A stretch of 64,000 nucleotides of DNA from Planctomycetota bacterium. GTDB lineage: Bacteria; Planctomycetota; Phycisphaerae; Phycisphaerales; UBA1924. Positions within the stretch are counted from its first letter, which is position 1. Every line of letters begins with the position of its first letter. The DNA is taken from NCBI GenBank assembly GCA_017303555.1, contig JAFLCN010000001.1, forward strand, positions 124,001-188,000. Direction: 5' to 3'. Positions 53,053-63,203 of the stretch are shown here, piece by piece. A program made the translations under genes and the position numbers. The notes below the pieces were generated by a model that saw only the letters and a list, made by a program, of their open reading frames with translations, did not search any database and was not told the origin of the DNA.

Positions 53053-55404
53053 ATGAGAACCGGTCGTTCCATCCTGCTCTGCACGTTCGGTGCGATCCTT
53101 GCGATGGCCACGGTTCTCCGACCGGCTGCGGTGCTTGCAGCGCCAACAACGCTCGTTCAAGAACGGATTCCCGATGTCCCCACGTCCAAACCCGGGCAAG
53201 CGGCGACCATCGAGGCGATTCGCTGCGGGTTTGATGGGTATCTCTCTTCCGACGCATGGGGACCGGTTCGCATCTACGTCAGCGGCAACCCGACGATGAA
53301 TTCCGGCGCGTTCGCGGGAACCGTTTCGCTCGAGTTCGTGCAGGACGCCTCGCAACGTGCGGCGATCACAACGGCCTTTGCGACCACGCCCGGTCGGATC
53401 ACCCCGATCGAGATCGTGGCGGCCATCCCTCGTTCGACCCCTTCGGTCACGGTGGTCATCCGCGATCAGACTGGAAGGCGGGTTCACGAACGCGTGTACT
53501 GGCAAGCGCAGTTTGGCGAAGCCGCCTTCCCGGCAACCATTCTCGACAACGTGCATCTTGCGGCGGTGCTGGTGGACAATTCGGGGCCCGAACTCAGCGT
53601 TACGCGGGCGATCCAATCGCCGCAGTCGATCGCTGAACAGGGTTTCAAAAAATCCCACCCCGGAAAACCGTCCGTCGCGGAACGGCTCGCCGCGTGCCCG
53701 GTGCGCGAAGAAGATCTGCCGTCGACAAGCATGGGCTTCGACACGATCGCGATGCTGGTGGCGAGATCGGATGGTCTCGCGAATCTGCCAGAAGCCAAAG
53801 CGACGGCGCTAACGGATTGGGTTCGCGCCGGCGGGTGTCTTGTCGTGGTCGCGGGAGCGGATTCGCAGGCTTGGATGAGGAGATTCTGGACCGAGCCGCC
53901 GATCGAGATTCAGGGGCCGACGCAGGTGGACCCGGAGCCCGATCTTCTTTCGGCGCGTGCGAGTTCGGCGATGCCGAGCGCACTGATGGGCCGGGTTGTC
54001 CGATTGATGCGCCCAAGCGCCGAAACCGGGTGGACAATCGACTGGGGCACGCTCCGCTCGGTTCGCCGAAATGGCGAATTGCACGACGGCCTTCTCGCGC
54101 AGGGGCCGGCCGGATACGGCTGGATCATCGTGCTGGGTATCGAACCGACGCTGCTGAGCGCTTCGGTCGAGCAGCTTCAGAAAAACTGGTTCTCGGCGCT
54201 CCGGCACGCTCTGGCGGAAACCGCGACTCGCGGCGAACCCGAGGAGCAGATGTACTGGCGTGGGCGCACGAGCGGACGCGATCAGGCTTCGCGCAACGCC
54301 GTGCGCGAGGTTCTTGACAGTCTTGCCGTGATCCCGGCGCTCGGCGATGCTGCATTCATCGCGGTCGTGGTATTCCTCCTGCTGCTCGCGATCGCGATGG
54401 GTCCTGTCGATGCGTTCGTGCTCAAACGCTTCAACCTCCGCGCGTGGTCGTGGGCGAGTGCGCTGCTGTGGATCGCGCTCGCGTCGGTGCTCGCGGCGGT
54501 CGTGCCGCCGCTGATCCGGAGCGGCGAATCGACATCGCGCAGGCTGCGCGTGGTGGACATCCTGCAGGCGGAAGGCGCCGAATCTCCCAAGTCCGTCGCG
54601 CTCACTTCGATCTTCGCGAATTCTGAGACCGGAGTTGCGTTCCTCGATCCGGGTCGGGACTCGCTGCCGCCGGTCGGCTGGTTCAGGGGCATCTCCACTT
54701 CGTATCTGGATGACCGGGGCCGTTCGCAGCCGCTCGCGATCTTCGAGACTTTTCAGATGGAAACGCGGCCCCAAGAAGGAACGCCCGAACGGATCAATTC
54801 CCCCAGCCCCCGCACGCCCATGGACATGGGGCAATGGACGCTTCGATCGGTCATGGATACAACGGATGGCCGAAGCCTCGTCGCACCCCGCGCGGAGATC
54901 GTGCGCACGAACGGCTCGTGGGAGGTCCGGATCGCCGGGCTGACGGGAACCAATGTTGCCGGCCTGCTCCGCATCGGCACGGAACGCTTCGAGTTCGCCG
55001 GGCAGACGATCGCAAGTCCGGATTCACCCGTCACGCTGAGGATTGCAACAACACCGAATTCCGAGCTCCGGTGGAGCGCTCGAACGACAGGATCTGCTGC
55101 CTTGTTCGTCCCGAATGCACCGTCCGAGCCGGAACCGGCGCCGCTCGCGGAACTGCCCGGCGCTCGGGAGAGGATTCGGGTCATCGAGGCCCTTCTCGCA
55201 TCGGGGGGCTGGGCTTGCCTGAGCCTGTTCGAGACCGGGAACACGCCGTCGCTGAATGTCCGAGCCGAGGACACGGGGGATCGCTTTGTCGAGACCGAAT
55301 CGACCTTGTGGCGCATCATGATTCCGCTCGAACCGGACCAACAGGTTTCCGCCGGCCCGCGGCCAGCGGCTCGCATGGAACTTCCGCAGAAGGCCCCACC
55401 ATGA
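53053..55404 (+). CDS. Exported/membrane hypothetical protein of the moxR operon
   Basis: This 783-residue protein has a signal peptide (residues 1-29). The large extracytoplasmic region contains IYVSGNPTMNSGAFAGTVSL and a glutamine-amidotransferase-like segment (DWVRAGGCLVVVAGADS). Two membrane helices follow at about residues 430-450 and 465-485 (AFIAVVVFLLLLAIAMGP), then a beta-rich C-terminus. It is typical of the accessory gene between VWA and ABC genes in planctomycete moxR operons. Its stop overlaps the start of the ABC ATPase (ATGA). Function unknown. Confidence 0.7.
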   Translation: MRTGRSILLCTFGAILAMATVLRPAAVLAAPTTLVQERIPDVPTSKPGQAATIEAIRCGFDGYLSSDAWGPVRIYVSGNPTMNSGAFAGTVSLEFVQDASQRAAITTAFATTPGRITPIEIVAAIPRSTPSVTVVIRDQTGRRVHERVYWQAQFGEAAFPATILDNVHLAAVLVDNSGPELSVTRAIQSPQSIAEQGFKKSHPGKPSVAERLAACPVREEDLPSTSMGFDTIAMLVARSDGLANLPEAKATALTDWVRAGGCLVVVAGADSQAWMRRFWTEPPIEIQGPTQVDPEPDLLSARASSAMPSALMGRVVRLMRPSAETGWTIDWGTLRSVRRNGELHDGLLAQGPAGYGWIIVLGIEPTLLSASVEQLQKNWFSALRHALAETATRGEPEEQMYWRGRTSGRDQASRNAVREVLDSLAVIPALGDAAFIAVVVFLLLLAIAMGPVDAFVLKRFNLRAWSWASALLWIALASVLAAVVPPLIRSGESTSRRLRVVDILQAEGAESPKSVALTSIFANSETGVAFLDPGRDSLPPVGWFRGISTSYLDDRGRSQPLAIFETFQMETRPQEGTPERINSPSPRTPMDMGQWTLRSVMDTTDGRSLVAPRAEIVRTNGSWEVRIAGLTGTNVAGLLRIGTERFEFAGQTIASPDSPVTLRIATTPNSELRWSARTTGSAALFVPNAPSEPEPAPLAELPGARERIRVIEALLASGGWACLSLFETGNTPSLNVRAEDTGDRFVETESTLWRIMIPLEPDQQVSAGPRPAARMELPQKAPP

Positions 55405-56384
55405 TCTCGACACGCAAACTCACAAAGCGGTTCGGTACGCTGCTTGCGCTCGATGATCTCACGCTGGAGATCGGTCCGGGCGAGATCTTCGGCTTCATCG
55501 GTCCCAACGGCGCCGGCAAGTCCACCACCATGAAGGTGCTGGCGTGCCTGCTCAAGCAGGATTCGGGCGAGGCGCTCGTCTGCGGCAAGAACACACGCAG
55601 CGACGCGGATGCGATCCGGCGGCTCGTCGGATACATGCCCGATTTTCTCGGCGTGTACGACGATCTCAGCGTGGACGAGTACCTGCAGTTCTTCGCCGCG
55701 GCCTTCAGCGTGGAGCGGCGGCGCCGGCGATCGGTAATCGATCAGGTGCTCGAGTTGACCGATCTGACCGAGAAGAAGCACGCGATGGTTGATTCGCTTT
55801 CGCGCGGGATGCAGCAGCGGCTCGGCGTCGCCAGGGTGCTGATTCACGAGCCGCAGGTGCTGCTGCTCGATGAACCGGCGAGCGGGCTGGATCCGCGGGC
55901 GCGGATCGAGATGCGATCGCTGTTGATCGAACTGAGCAAAATGGGAAAGAGCCTGATGGTGAGCTCGCACATCCTCAGCGAACTCGCGGAGATGTGCACC
56001 TCCATCGGGATCATCGAACGCGGGAAGCTGTTGTACGCGGGATCGATCGCGGACGCATACGCACGCGTCCGATCCGCGGCGTTCGACCCTGCGGGCGAGG
56101 GCGCGTCGCCGGGTGCGCGTGAACGGATTATCGTTGTGCTGCACCGGTCGTCGGCACCGATCGAGACGGTCGGAGCGGCGCTCCGTTCGGATCCGCGGAT
56201 TCTCGGCGTTTCCATCGATTCGCCGTCGACGCTGACGATCGATCTTCAGGTGTCGGACGCCGAGGGGCACTCCTTTGCTGCGGCGCTCCTGATCGCGGGC
56301 GGCGCGCGCATCCACAGCATCGCCCCGGCGGAGATCAAGCTGGAAGATGCATTCCTGAAACTCACCACCGGAGCGCTGCACTAA
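55401..56384 (+). CDS. ABC transporter ATP-binding protein
   Basis: This 327-residue ATPase has Walker A GPNGAGKSTTMK, signature SLSRGMQQRLGVARVL, Walker B VLLLDEPASGLDPRARIE and the H-loop MVSSHILSEL. It is most like the Nod/Ccm/gliding type (ABC-2 class) and pairs with the permease next door. The C-terminal 100 residues form a regulatory domain. It starts within the stop of the preceding gene; the permease follows after three bases. Confidence 0.92.
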   Translation: MISTRKLTKRFGTLLALDDLTLEIGPGEIFGFIGPNGAGKSTTMKVLACLLKQDSGEALVCGKNTRSDADAIRRLVGYMPDFLGVYDDLSVDEYLQFFAAAFSVERRRRRSVIDQVLELTDLTEKKHAMVDSLSRGMQQRLGVARVLIHEPQVLLLDEPASGLDPRARIEMRSLLIELSKMGKSLMVSSHILSELAEMCTSIGIIERGKLLYAGSIADAYARVRSAAFDPAGEGASPGARERIIVVLHRSSAPIETVGAALRSDPRILGVSIDSPSTLTIDLQVSDAEGHSFAAALLIAGGARIHSIAPAEIKLEDAFLKLTTGALH

Positions 56385-56387
56385 TCC

Positions 56388-58193
56388 ATGATTCGAAGCG
56401 CCCTCAAGCTCTTGCCGCGCGGGCTCTTCGGACCCGTCTTCGACCGCGAACTGCGCGCCACCTCGCGTCACACAGCGTCCTTCTGGGTTCGATCGCTGTA
56501 CACGCTGGCGCTGGCGGCTCTCGCGTCCCTCGTGTACTTCGCGATCACGGTTGATGTCCGGTTCGCAAACGCCGGGAACGCGTCGGCTCTGCAGCAGGTG
56601 CAGATGTTCGCCCCGACGCTCGGAGCCTTCTTCGTCTGGTTCCAGTTTGTCATCATGTGCTTTGTCGCTTCCACGCTCACCGCGGGCGCGGTGTGCGACG
56701 AGCGCCGGAAAGGGTCGCTCGCATCGCTGCTCGCAACCCCGCTGACGCCCGGCCAGATCGTGCTCGGAAAACTCTCCGGGCGGCTGGCGCAGCTTGTCGT
56801 TCTCATCGCGACCGGGGTGCCCCTGCTGCTGGCGGCACGCCTCTTCGGAGGGATCTCGTCCGGCTTTGTGCTTTCGGCGATGGCGTTGACGGTTTCAACA
56901 GCCATCCTGCACGCTTCCATCTCGCTCGCGGCATCCACTCGTTCTCGATCATCGACCACGGCCGCGAGCTCGGGTTTCATCACCGGAGTGGTGTGGTGTT
57001 TCGCGCCGATTTTCCTCACGCTGCTGCTCTCGATCGGACACAACGGCCCGCGCTCGTTCGTGCTGCTCAAGCTGAGCCCCTACGTCTGCCTGGGGATGGA
57101 AACGGCATCCTCACTGGGCGCGGGGAACGCGCCGTTCTATCGACCGGGGCAGTGGCTCTTGGCCGCGGCGTACAACGGCGTTGGAACCGGGCTTTTTCTG
57201 CTGCTGGCGGTCGCTCGGCTTCGGGCCGTTGCTTCGAAGGGTGAGACCGAACTGCCCCGCGCGAACACCAGGAAGCAAAGAGGCATCTCCAAAGCCGGAA
57301 CCCCAGCAAGCCCGCTCCGGATGAATGCGGCCCGGCCGACGTCCGATCCGCTCGGAGTTTGGGACAACCCGCTGAACTGGCGGGAACTGCGTCAACGCGT
57401 CTTCGTCCGGCGCTGGCACGCGTGGGCGGTCGGGGGGTCGGTCGTGCTTCTGCTCGCCATCATCTACAGCGAAGCGGGCATCAACCAGGGTGATGTGCTC
57501 ATTCCCACCTCTGCGATCCTGATCGCACTGTTTTATTTTCAGTGTGCGCTCATCGCCGCCAACTCGATCGCGGGCGAACGAGAATCGCGTTCGCTCGAAG
57601 TGCTGCTCACGACACCGCTCGCTGCCCGGGCGATCGTTCGTGCCAAGTGGCTCGGTGCGCTGCGCCGGGCCTCGCCGATTGCGATTCTCTATTTCGGCAT
57701 CGTCATCGGGTTCGGTGTCGTTCCGGGCACATTCCACTGGATGCTGGTGCCCCTGCTCGCATTGATCGTGCTGCCGCCGATGATGTTCCTGATCGCAACG
57801 GGCGTCTGGTTCAGCGTGCTGGCACGTCGGAGCACGGTGGCCGCGACTTTGAATCTGGGGTTGGGCTTGGCGATCTGGGCCGTCCTGCCCCTCGTTCTGC
57901 TCGTTTTTGGTGCGATCCTTTCCGCGATGGCGCCGGACCTGATCTCCGAAGAAATGATCGTCTGTCTGGCCATCTGGAATCCGGCTCCGATGACGGTCAC
58001 GGCGATCGAAGGAACGCAGTTCGGGCCATGGAACCAGCTCCGGCCGAATTCCTTCCACACCTTTGCGAAGTTCACCACCGAAACCTTTGCCGCCACGTCT
58101 CTCGCGTTCGCCGGCGGGTACATCCTGTTGACGTGGCTTGCTCTCCGCCGGGCCGGATCGTCGCTGGCGGCCCGGACGAATCGGTCGGTTTGA
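56388..58193 (+). CDS. ABC-2 type permease, fused double-repeat
   Basis: This 601-residue protein has two similar halves, each with about six membrane helices and an ABC-2 motif: CDERRKGSLASLLATPLTPG in the first half, GERESRSLEVLLTTPLAAR in the second. These are the R-K-G-S-L-x-x-L-L-x-T-P-L sequences of ABC-2 permeases. A basic cytoplasmic linker (residues 280-330) joins them. It forms the transporter with the preceding ATPase. The cargo is unknown. Confidence 0.88.
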   Translation: MIRSALKLLPRGLFGPVFDRELRATSRHTASFWVRSLYTLALAALASLVYFAITVDVRFANAGNASALQQVQMFAPTLGAFFVWFQFVIMCFVASTLTAGAVCDERRKGSLASLLATPLTPGQIVLGKLSGRLAQLVVLIATGVPLLLAARLFGGISSGFVLSAMALTVSTAILHASISLAASTRSRSSTTAASSGFITGVVWCFAPIFLTLLLSIGHNGPRSFVLLKLSPYVCLGMETASSLGAGNAPFYRPGQWLLAAAYNGVGTGLFLLLAVARLRAVASKGETELPRANTRKQRGISKAGTPASPLRMNAARPTSDPLGVWDNPLNWRELRQRVFVRRWHAWAVGGSVVLLLAIIYSEAGINQGDVLIPTSAILIALFYFQCALIAANSIAGERESRSLEVLLTTPLAARAIVRAKWLGALRRASPIAILYFGIVIGFGVVPGTFHWMLVPLLALIVLPPMMFLIATGVWFSVLARRSTVAATLNLGLGLAIWAVLPLVLLVFGAILSAMAPDLISEEMIVCLAIWNPAPMTVTAIEGTQFGPWNQLRPNSFHTFAKFTTETFAATSLAFAGGYILLTWLALRRAGSSLAARTNRSV

Positions 58194-58298
58194 GCGGTTC
58201 GAGGCAACGCTGCGATCGGGCGGATCGTTCTCAGCATCCGAGGCTCTTCGGGCCGATACACCAGGGGCGCGATCGCTGCGCCCAGGGTTCGCAAGCCA

Positions 58299-61160
58299 AT
58301 GCACCGCAAACACTTCCATCGCGGTCTCGCCCTCCTGCTCGCGGCCGGTGCTGCGCCCGGATCGGCGATGTGCCAAACGATCTCCCAGCCGGTCGCCTCT
58401 TCCGAGGCGGTGCGGCCGTCGGCCGCCGGGCGAGTGGTCAAGCTCTTCACGTTTGAAGAGCGCGAGACCAACCCGAATCCGGTGCCCCGGTTCTGGACCC
58501 GAAACCAGGACCAGCCGGACCGGCCCCGCCCGGGCTTCCCCCGGTTCAACACCATCGATCTGGAAGACCTGGAAGACCAGCCCGCCGCCACACGCGGTTG
58601 CGTGAGGCTCTCGACACGTGGCGGCTCAACCTCGCTGCTGCTGGACGGCGGCGTTATTCCGGTTTTTAAGGATGCCGATTACCTGATCGGCGCTCGCGTG
58701 CGCACCGAGGGATTGGAACACGCCCGGGCGGCGATCGCCGTGCGCTTCCTGGATGAGAAGCTTCGTCCCATCCCCGCCAGCGAGCACCTGTCAGAGCCGA
58801 CTTTGTCACCCGGCCGGTGGACCAACCTCTCCGTGCACATCCGGGGTGAATACCCAAGCGCGGCGTTTGTGCAGTTCGAGCTGCTGCTGCTGCAACCGGA
58901 TCAATTGCTCGCCCGCACAAGCGGCGCACCGGCGCGATCGAATCCCGCGGGCCCCTCCGCCGGGGGCAGGAAGATCGACGGCTCGATCGAGCTGCGCAAG
59001 CAGGATCTTGCCGGTTCGGCGTGCTTCGACGATGTCAGCATCGTGCAACTGCCACGCCTCGAGCTCTCGACTCAATCCGTGACAAACATCGTCGCGGCGC
59101 CCGAGCAGCCGACGATCCAGCTGCTGGTCCGCGACCTGACGGGAGAGGCGCTTGCAGGAAAGCTGCTGCTGCTCGATGCATCCGGGCGCACGGTGGATAC
59201 GCGATCGATCTCCGTCGGCGAGGGCCGGAGCCGGACCAACTGGAGTCCCGCGCTTCCCGGTTATGGCTGGTACCGAGCGGTGCTCGATATGTCCAATTCG
59301 CTCTCGCGCGTCGGAGCGACCTATATCGATTTCGCCTGGTTGCCGCCCCGTCCGCAGCAGAACGCGGCATTCGAGTTTCGTGCCTCGGGCGAGGCGCCGA
59401 GGCTCTGGCTGCTCTCGAGCGATGTTCCGGGCTCCACCTTTCCGGCGCTCGCAAACTTGTCTCGAGATGTGCGGGCGGATGGTCTGAGCCTGCCCGTGTG
59501 GTCGGCCGATCTCACGCGGGGGATGGTGGGATCTCGATCGGCCGTGCTCGGGCCGCTCGTGGATGCGTTCCGATCCGAACGGCTGGATCTCGCGTTCTCG
59601 CTGCCCGTGGTCCCGGCATCGGCCACCGATCCGAACGCGATTGTCGCGCCCGATCCGTGGACGCTGCTGGTTTCCCAGCCGGCGCTCGCTCGCCCGCTCC
59701 TGGACGAGTTTCTTGATGCGTACGGGCAAACCGTTCAGCGGTGGCAGGTCGGCTGGTTCAACCCAAGAGCGCTGCCGCCGCGCCAGGCATTCCAGTCCGG
59801 GCTTGACAGCATTGAATCCACACTGAGCAAGCTCGTGCCGGGTCCGATCGTTGTCGTGCCCACGACCATGGAAGAACTGACGGCGGCATCCGAGACGCCC
59901 GGGTTCGAGCCGGCGGTGTACATGCCGCACGACGCCCTGCCCGGATCCTGCGCACTCGCCGTCGATGCATGGAAAGAACGGGGCGGCGCGGACACCTCGA
60001 AGCGCCTACTCGTGGCGCTCGGCACATCGCCGGAATCGCAGCTCGACGCCGCGGACGCGGCCGCCTCGCTCGCGAAGCGGGCCGTGCGGGTGTGGGCTTC
60101 GGCGACCAAGGCGCGAACCGCACCCGGTCCGGGCCCGACTGTCGGTCTTGGATTGGTTGAGCCCTGGACAGTTCGCAGCGAACGCCAGGCGCAGCTGATG
60201 CCACGTCCGGAATTGGCGGCCTGGCGCGCCGTCGCGGATCGTCTGGGCAATCGCCGCTTTGTGTGCGAGTTCCCCATCGCAGGCGCGGGCGAGGCGTACC
60301 TGTTCACCGATCGCGGCGGCACGCGGAATTCCGGCTTGCTGGTGCTGTGGAACGACGCGTCGCTCCCGGAGCAGGTGAAGCTGCAGAATTACCTCGGCGC
60401 GGGCCCGATCGAGATCGTGGACGTCTTCGGGAACCGTTCGGCGCTGAACGATCCTTCGCGATCGCCGATCTCGATCTCGTCTTCGCCGGTGTTTATCGAG
60501 GGTGTGGACGCGGAACTGCTCCACTTTGTCGCCAAGTTCACGATCGACCCGCCCCTGCTCTCGATGACGAGCCCCGAAACGCAGCACTCGATTCAGCTCA
60601 CCAACACCTGGCCCGTGCCGATCAGCGGCACGCTCCACCTGCTGGAGCCGGGAGGAATGGGTTCATCCGTCCGACGGGATCGGACCTGGCGGATCACGCC
60701 CCGCACTTTCGGATTCGCGCTCGCGCCAGGGGAATCGACGGGCCTGCCCATGTCGGTTTCCTTCGGAACGGCGGAAGAGGTTGGAACCAAGCCCTTCGTG
60801 TTCAATGTCGAGCTTGCGGCGGGGCACTCGTACGAGCCGTTCCGCGTTTCGGCCCGTATGGAACTGGGTCTCCGGGATATTTCGTTCTCCGTCACGGCGA
60901 CTCCGAGGGGCAACGACGTCGTGCTCGAAGCCACGATCAGCAATCAGTCGCGATCGCCGCTCACGCTGGTGATGACGGCGTTCCCGCCCGAAATGCCGCG
61001 GCAGCTCGTGGATGTCGGCGAGGTGATGCCCGGAAATCAGGTCATCCATCGGTTCACGCTCCGAGGCCTTTACCCCGGCCAGAAGGGCCAGCGCATTCCG
61101 GTTTCGATCGCGGATTCCGAGGCCGGGATCCGGATCAGCCGCTCCGTCGTGATCCCCTAA
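58299..61160 (+). CDS. Large exported hypothetical protein
   Basis: This 953-residue protein has a signal peptide (residues 1-25, LALLLAAGAAPGSAMCQ). A beta-sandwich N-terminal region (residues 40-250, carbohydrate-binding-like) contains FTFEERETNPNPVP. A barrel-like middle and an Ig-like C-terminus follow (QHSIQLTNTWPVPISGT). I find no catalytic motif. It is codirectional with the ABC genes, 105 bases after the permease, and overlaps the convergent methyltransferase by 26 bases at its 3' end. It may be the last gene of the moxR operon. Confidence 0.65.
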   Translation: MHRKHFHRGLALLLAAGAAPGSAMCQTISQPVASSEAVRPSAAGRVVKLFTFEERETNPNPVPRFWTRNQDQPDRPRPGFPRFNTIDLEDLEDQPAATRGCVRLSTRGGSTSLLLDGGVIPVFKDADYLIGARVRTEGLEHARAAIAVRFLDEKLRPIPASEHLSEPTLSPGRWTNLSVHIRGEYPSAAFVQFELLLLQPDQLLARTSGAPARSNPAGPSAGGRKIDGSIELRKQDLAGSACFDDVSIVQLPRLELSTQSVTNIVAAPEQPTIQLLVRDLTGEALAGKLLLLDASGRTVDTRSISVGEGRSRTNWSPALPGYGWYRAVLDMSNSLSRVGATYIDFAWLPPRPQQNAAFEFRASGEAPRLWLLSSDVPGSTFPALANLSRDVRADGLSLPVWSADLTRGMVGSRSAVLGPLVDAFRSERLDLAFSLPVVPASATDPNAIVAPDPWTLLVSQPALARPLLDEFLDAYGQTVQRWQVGWFNPRALPPRQAFQSGLDSIESTLSKLVPGPIVVVPTTMEELTAASETPGFEPAVYMPHDALPGSCALAVDAWKERGGADTSKRLLVALGTSPESQLDAADAAASLAKRAVRVWASATKARTAPGPGPTVGLGLVEPWTVRSERQAQLMPRPELAAWRAVADRLGNRRFVCEFPIAGAGEAYLFTDRGGTRNSGLLVLWNDASLPEQVKLQNYLGAGPIEIVDVFGNRSALNDPSRSPISISSSPVFIEGVDAELLHFVAKFTIDPPLLSMTSPETQHSIQLTNTWPVPISGTLHLLEPGGMGSSVRRDRTWRITPRTFGFALAPGESTGLPMSVSFGTAEEVGTKPFVFNVELAAGHSYEPFRVSARMELGLRDISFSVTATPRGNDVVLEATISNQSRSPLTLVMTAFPPEMPRQLVDVGEVMPGNQVIHRFTLRGLYPGQKGQRIPVSIADSEAGIRISRSVVIP

Positions 61161-62085
61161 CGCTGCGCTTGAACGCCAGCGGATGATCCGGCCGAGCGAG
61201 CAGCCAGATCGCATACCCGATGCGCCCCGGATCGAAACCCGATGCGTACTCGTTCACCATTCCGATCGCCCGCAATCCCGATCGGGCGATCACCCTCTCC
61301 CACTGGGCGCGGGAATAGCTGAAGAGCGAATAAGTGGACGATCGGACTTGGATCCGTCGTCCTCGCCGGATCTCGAGAACACTGTCCACGCGTTCGCCGC
61401 GTCCGGAACGTCCTCCCGCCGCCGGCGTGTAGCTCACGACCTGCTTGACATGCACGCTCCCGCGCTTGCCGCTCCAGACATCTTCGGTCGGCGCTTCGAG
61501 GCCGTACGCGCTCAGGCTGATTCCGACGGCATACACCCCGCTCGGCGCAAGAACGCGGCGGATCGCTTTCAGATGGCGCACCATCTCGCCGTCGCTCTCG
61601 ACGTGGCGGATCGAGTTGATCGGGCAAAAAGCAAGCCCGACCGACCCGGGCCCGACCCGCGAACCGAAGTTGTCGAGCCTGCCCCGCCACACGCGCGAGC
61701 CGTCTTCCGGCAGACGGGCGCTCGCGAAACGCACCATCGCGGGATCGATATCAAATCCCAGGCACTTCCACCCCGCATCCGCAAACCGCTCGAGATACCG
61801 CCCCGTGCCACAGGCAGGTTCGAGAACCGTGCGGGGCGATCCTTCGGCGACACGGCGCCAGATCGTGGCGAGCGACCGCACTTCGAGTGGCGTGCCCGGC
61901 TCGTGCAGGATGTCGTAGATGAGCGGATCCTGATAGAGCCCGTCACCGGCCCCCGACGCCGCGCCGGAACGCTCGGGTATCAGTGAGCGGGAACGGCCAG
62001 CATGGTCCTGCCGGCGCTGGGCGTGCTTGATGCCGCGACGGGATGCCGCTCGGTTCGGACGATCGACCGCCACTCGTTTGGCCAT
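61135..62085 (-). CDS. Class I SAM-dependent methyltransferase
   Basis: This 316-residue protein has motif I VLEPACGTGRYLERFADAG, motif II LGFDIDPAMVRFA, and a motif ending LAFCPINSIRHV, followed by KAIRRVLAPSGVYAVGISL. These mark a small-molecule type methyltransferase of unknown substrate. The only in-frame ATG (62085) makes it overlap the deacetylase gene by 106 bases, while its first 40 residues are very basic and not conserved-looking. A later non-ATG start is possible. It follows the deacetylase on the same strand and is probably co-transcribed. Confidence 0.75.
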   Translation of the reverse strand: MAKRVAVDRPNRAASRRGIKHAQRRQDHAGRSRSLIPERSGAASGAGDGLYQDPLIYDILHEPGTPLEVRSLATIWRRVAEGSPRTVLEPACGTGRYLERFADAGWKCLGFDIDPAMVRFASARLPEDGSRVWRGRLDNFGSRVGPGSVGLAFCPINSIRHVESDGEMVRHLKAIRRVLAPSGVYAVGISLSAYGLEAPTEDVWSGKRGSVHVKQVVSYTPAAGGRSGRGERVDSVLEIRRGRRIQVRSSTYSLFSYSRAQWERVIARSGLRAIGMVNEYASGFDPGRIGYAIWLLARPDHPLAFKRSVRGSRRSG

Positions 62086-62993
62086 TCGTAATCATTGCCC
62101 GAGGCGAGGAGCACGCTGCGTGCGAGGAAGTACATGTTGTGATGCAGAGGCCACGAGCCCATGATGTGATCGCGCCGGAAGCAGACGTCCCGGGGCTGCA
62201 CCTCGAAGGACCGGGGCATGTGGCAGCCCCGAATGGCCGATGCGCAGCTCTCATAGCCGAGATCGAACACCGCCTTGCCGGCGCGGGCGCTGAAATTCGC
62301 CCACTTCCCGCTCGGCCAGGCAAAGTGCTTCACGCCGCCGATTCTGCGCCGGATCGCCTCGGCGGAGAGCTGCAGTTCATCGATCGCCTGTTCCACCGAC
62401 ACTTCGCCCATGTTGGGATGAGAGAACGTGTGGCTGCCGATCTCATGCCCGCGGGCGAGCATGTCCTCGATATCCGGCCACGAGAGAACATCCATCGGCG
62501 GGTAGCGGAGACGGGTCTCGGCGAAACGCCGGACCATCTCCCGATCGAGCTCGCCCACGATGGCCGGGCAGACAAAGAAGCAGCCGGAGATGCCCAGTTC
62601 GTCCATCACCCTCGAAGCGGCGAGGGTGGTCTTCAGCCCGTCGTCGAAGCTCACGCAGGCGTACGGGCGGTCCACCTTGCCGGAATACACCAGTTCGACG
62701 GCCTTTGAATAGCTCACATACTGATGCGTTTTGCCGATCTCTTCGAGCGTGCGCCGGAAATTCGCCGTCTCGTCCTCGAAGACGTGGTGGAGGTAAACAA
62801 AGTGGACGCGGGGAGTCGCGAGCAAACGCGTAAACTCGCCGGTCGCCCGGAGCTTCGCCGAATGGGCTTCGATGAACGCCGAGCGGATCGCGCTCCGGAT
62901 GGAGCGTTCGTTCACGTCTCGGGAATGGGTCGCAAATCCGTCTGAGCTCACCGGCGGCCTCTCCGATGCCTCGCCCCTCGCACGCATGACCAA
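61980..62993 (-). CDS. Polysaccharide deacetylase (carbohydrate esterase 4)
   Basis: This 337-residue protein has the NodB-homology catalytic motifs ACVSFDDGLKTTLAASR (F-D-D-G, the catalytic/metal Asp) and GHEIGSHTFSHPNMGEVS (H-T-x-S-H-P, metal His). The later KHFAWPSGKWANFS motif is also present. CE4 enzymes remove N- or O-acetyl groups from peptidoglycan, chitin or exopolysaccharide. No signal peptide is visible. The C-terminus overlaps the methyltransferase gene. The substrate is not determinable. Confidence 0.88.
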   Translation of the reverse strand: MVMRARGEASERPPVSSDGFATHSRDVNERSIRSAIRSAFIEAHSAKLRATGEFTRLLATPRVHFVYLHHVFEDETANFRRTLEEIGKTHQYVSYSKAVELVYSGKVDRPYACVSFDDGLKTTLAASRVMDELGISGCFFVCPAIVGELDREMVRRFAETRLRYPPMDVLSWPDIEDMLARGHEIGSHTFSHPNMGEVSVEQAIDELQLSAEAIRRRIGGVKHFAWPSGKWANFSARAGKAVFDLGYESCASAIRGCHMPRSFEVQPRDVCFRRDHIMGSWPLHHNMYFLARSVLLASGNDYEWPNEWRSIVRTERHPVAASSTPSAGRTMLAVPAH

Positions 62994-63203
62994 TGTTCCA
63001 GAGTAGCCAAACGCGTGCGGGATCGCCGCATCTATTCGGGCCTTTGAACCGCCCGGATCGAGAATTGGCTTTTTCGGCTACTGTTTCAACATGAAGCCCG
63101 AATGAAATTCCAGTAAAACAGCGTCCGGTCGGCCAATAAACAATTTTGTTTGCATTTTGATAGGAAGTCTGCGACGATGTGCCCGCAGGCAAACACTTGT
63201 TCC
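62994..63203. promoter_or_regulatory. AT-rich divergent spacer with a short dyad
   Basis: The 210 bases between divergent genes are unusually AT-rich around 63095-63165. The dyad AAACAA-TT-TTGTTT (63138-63151) lies 52 bases before the ATG of the downstream hydrolase and may be an operator. No clear -10/-35 pair could be assigned. Confidence 0.35.
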
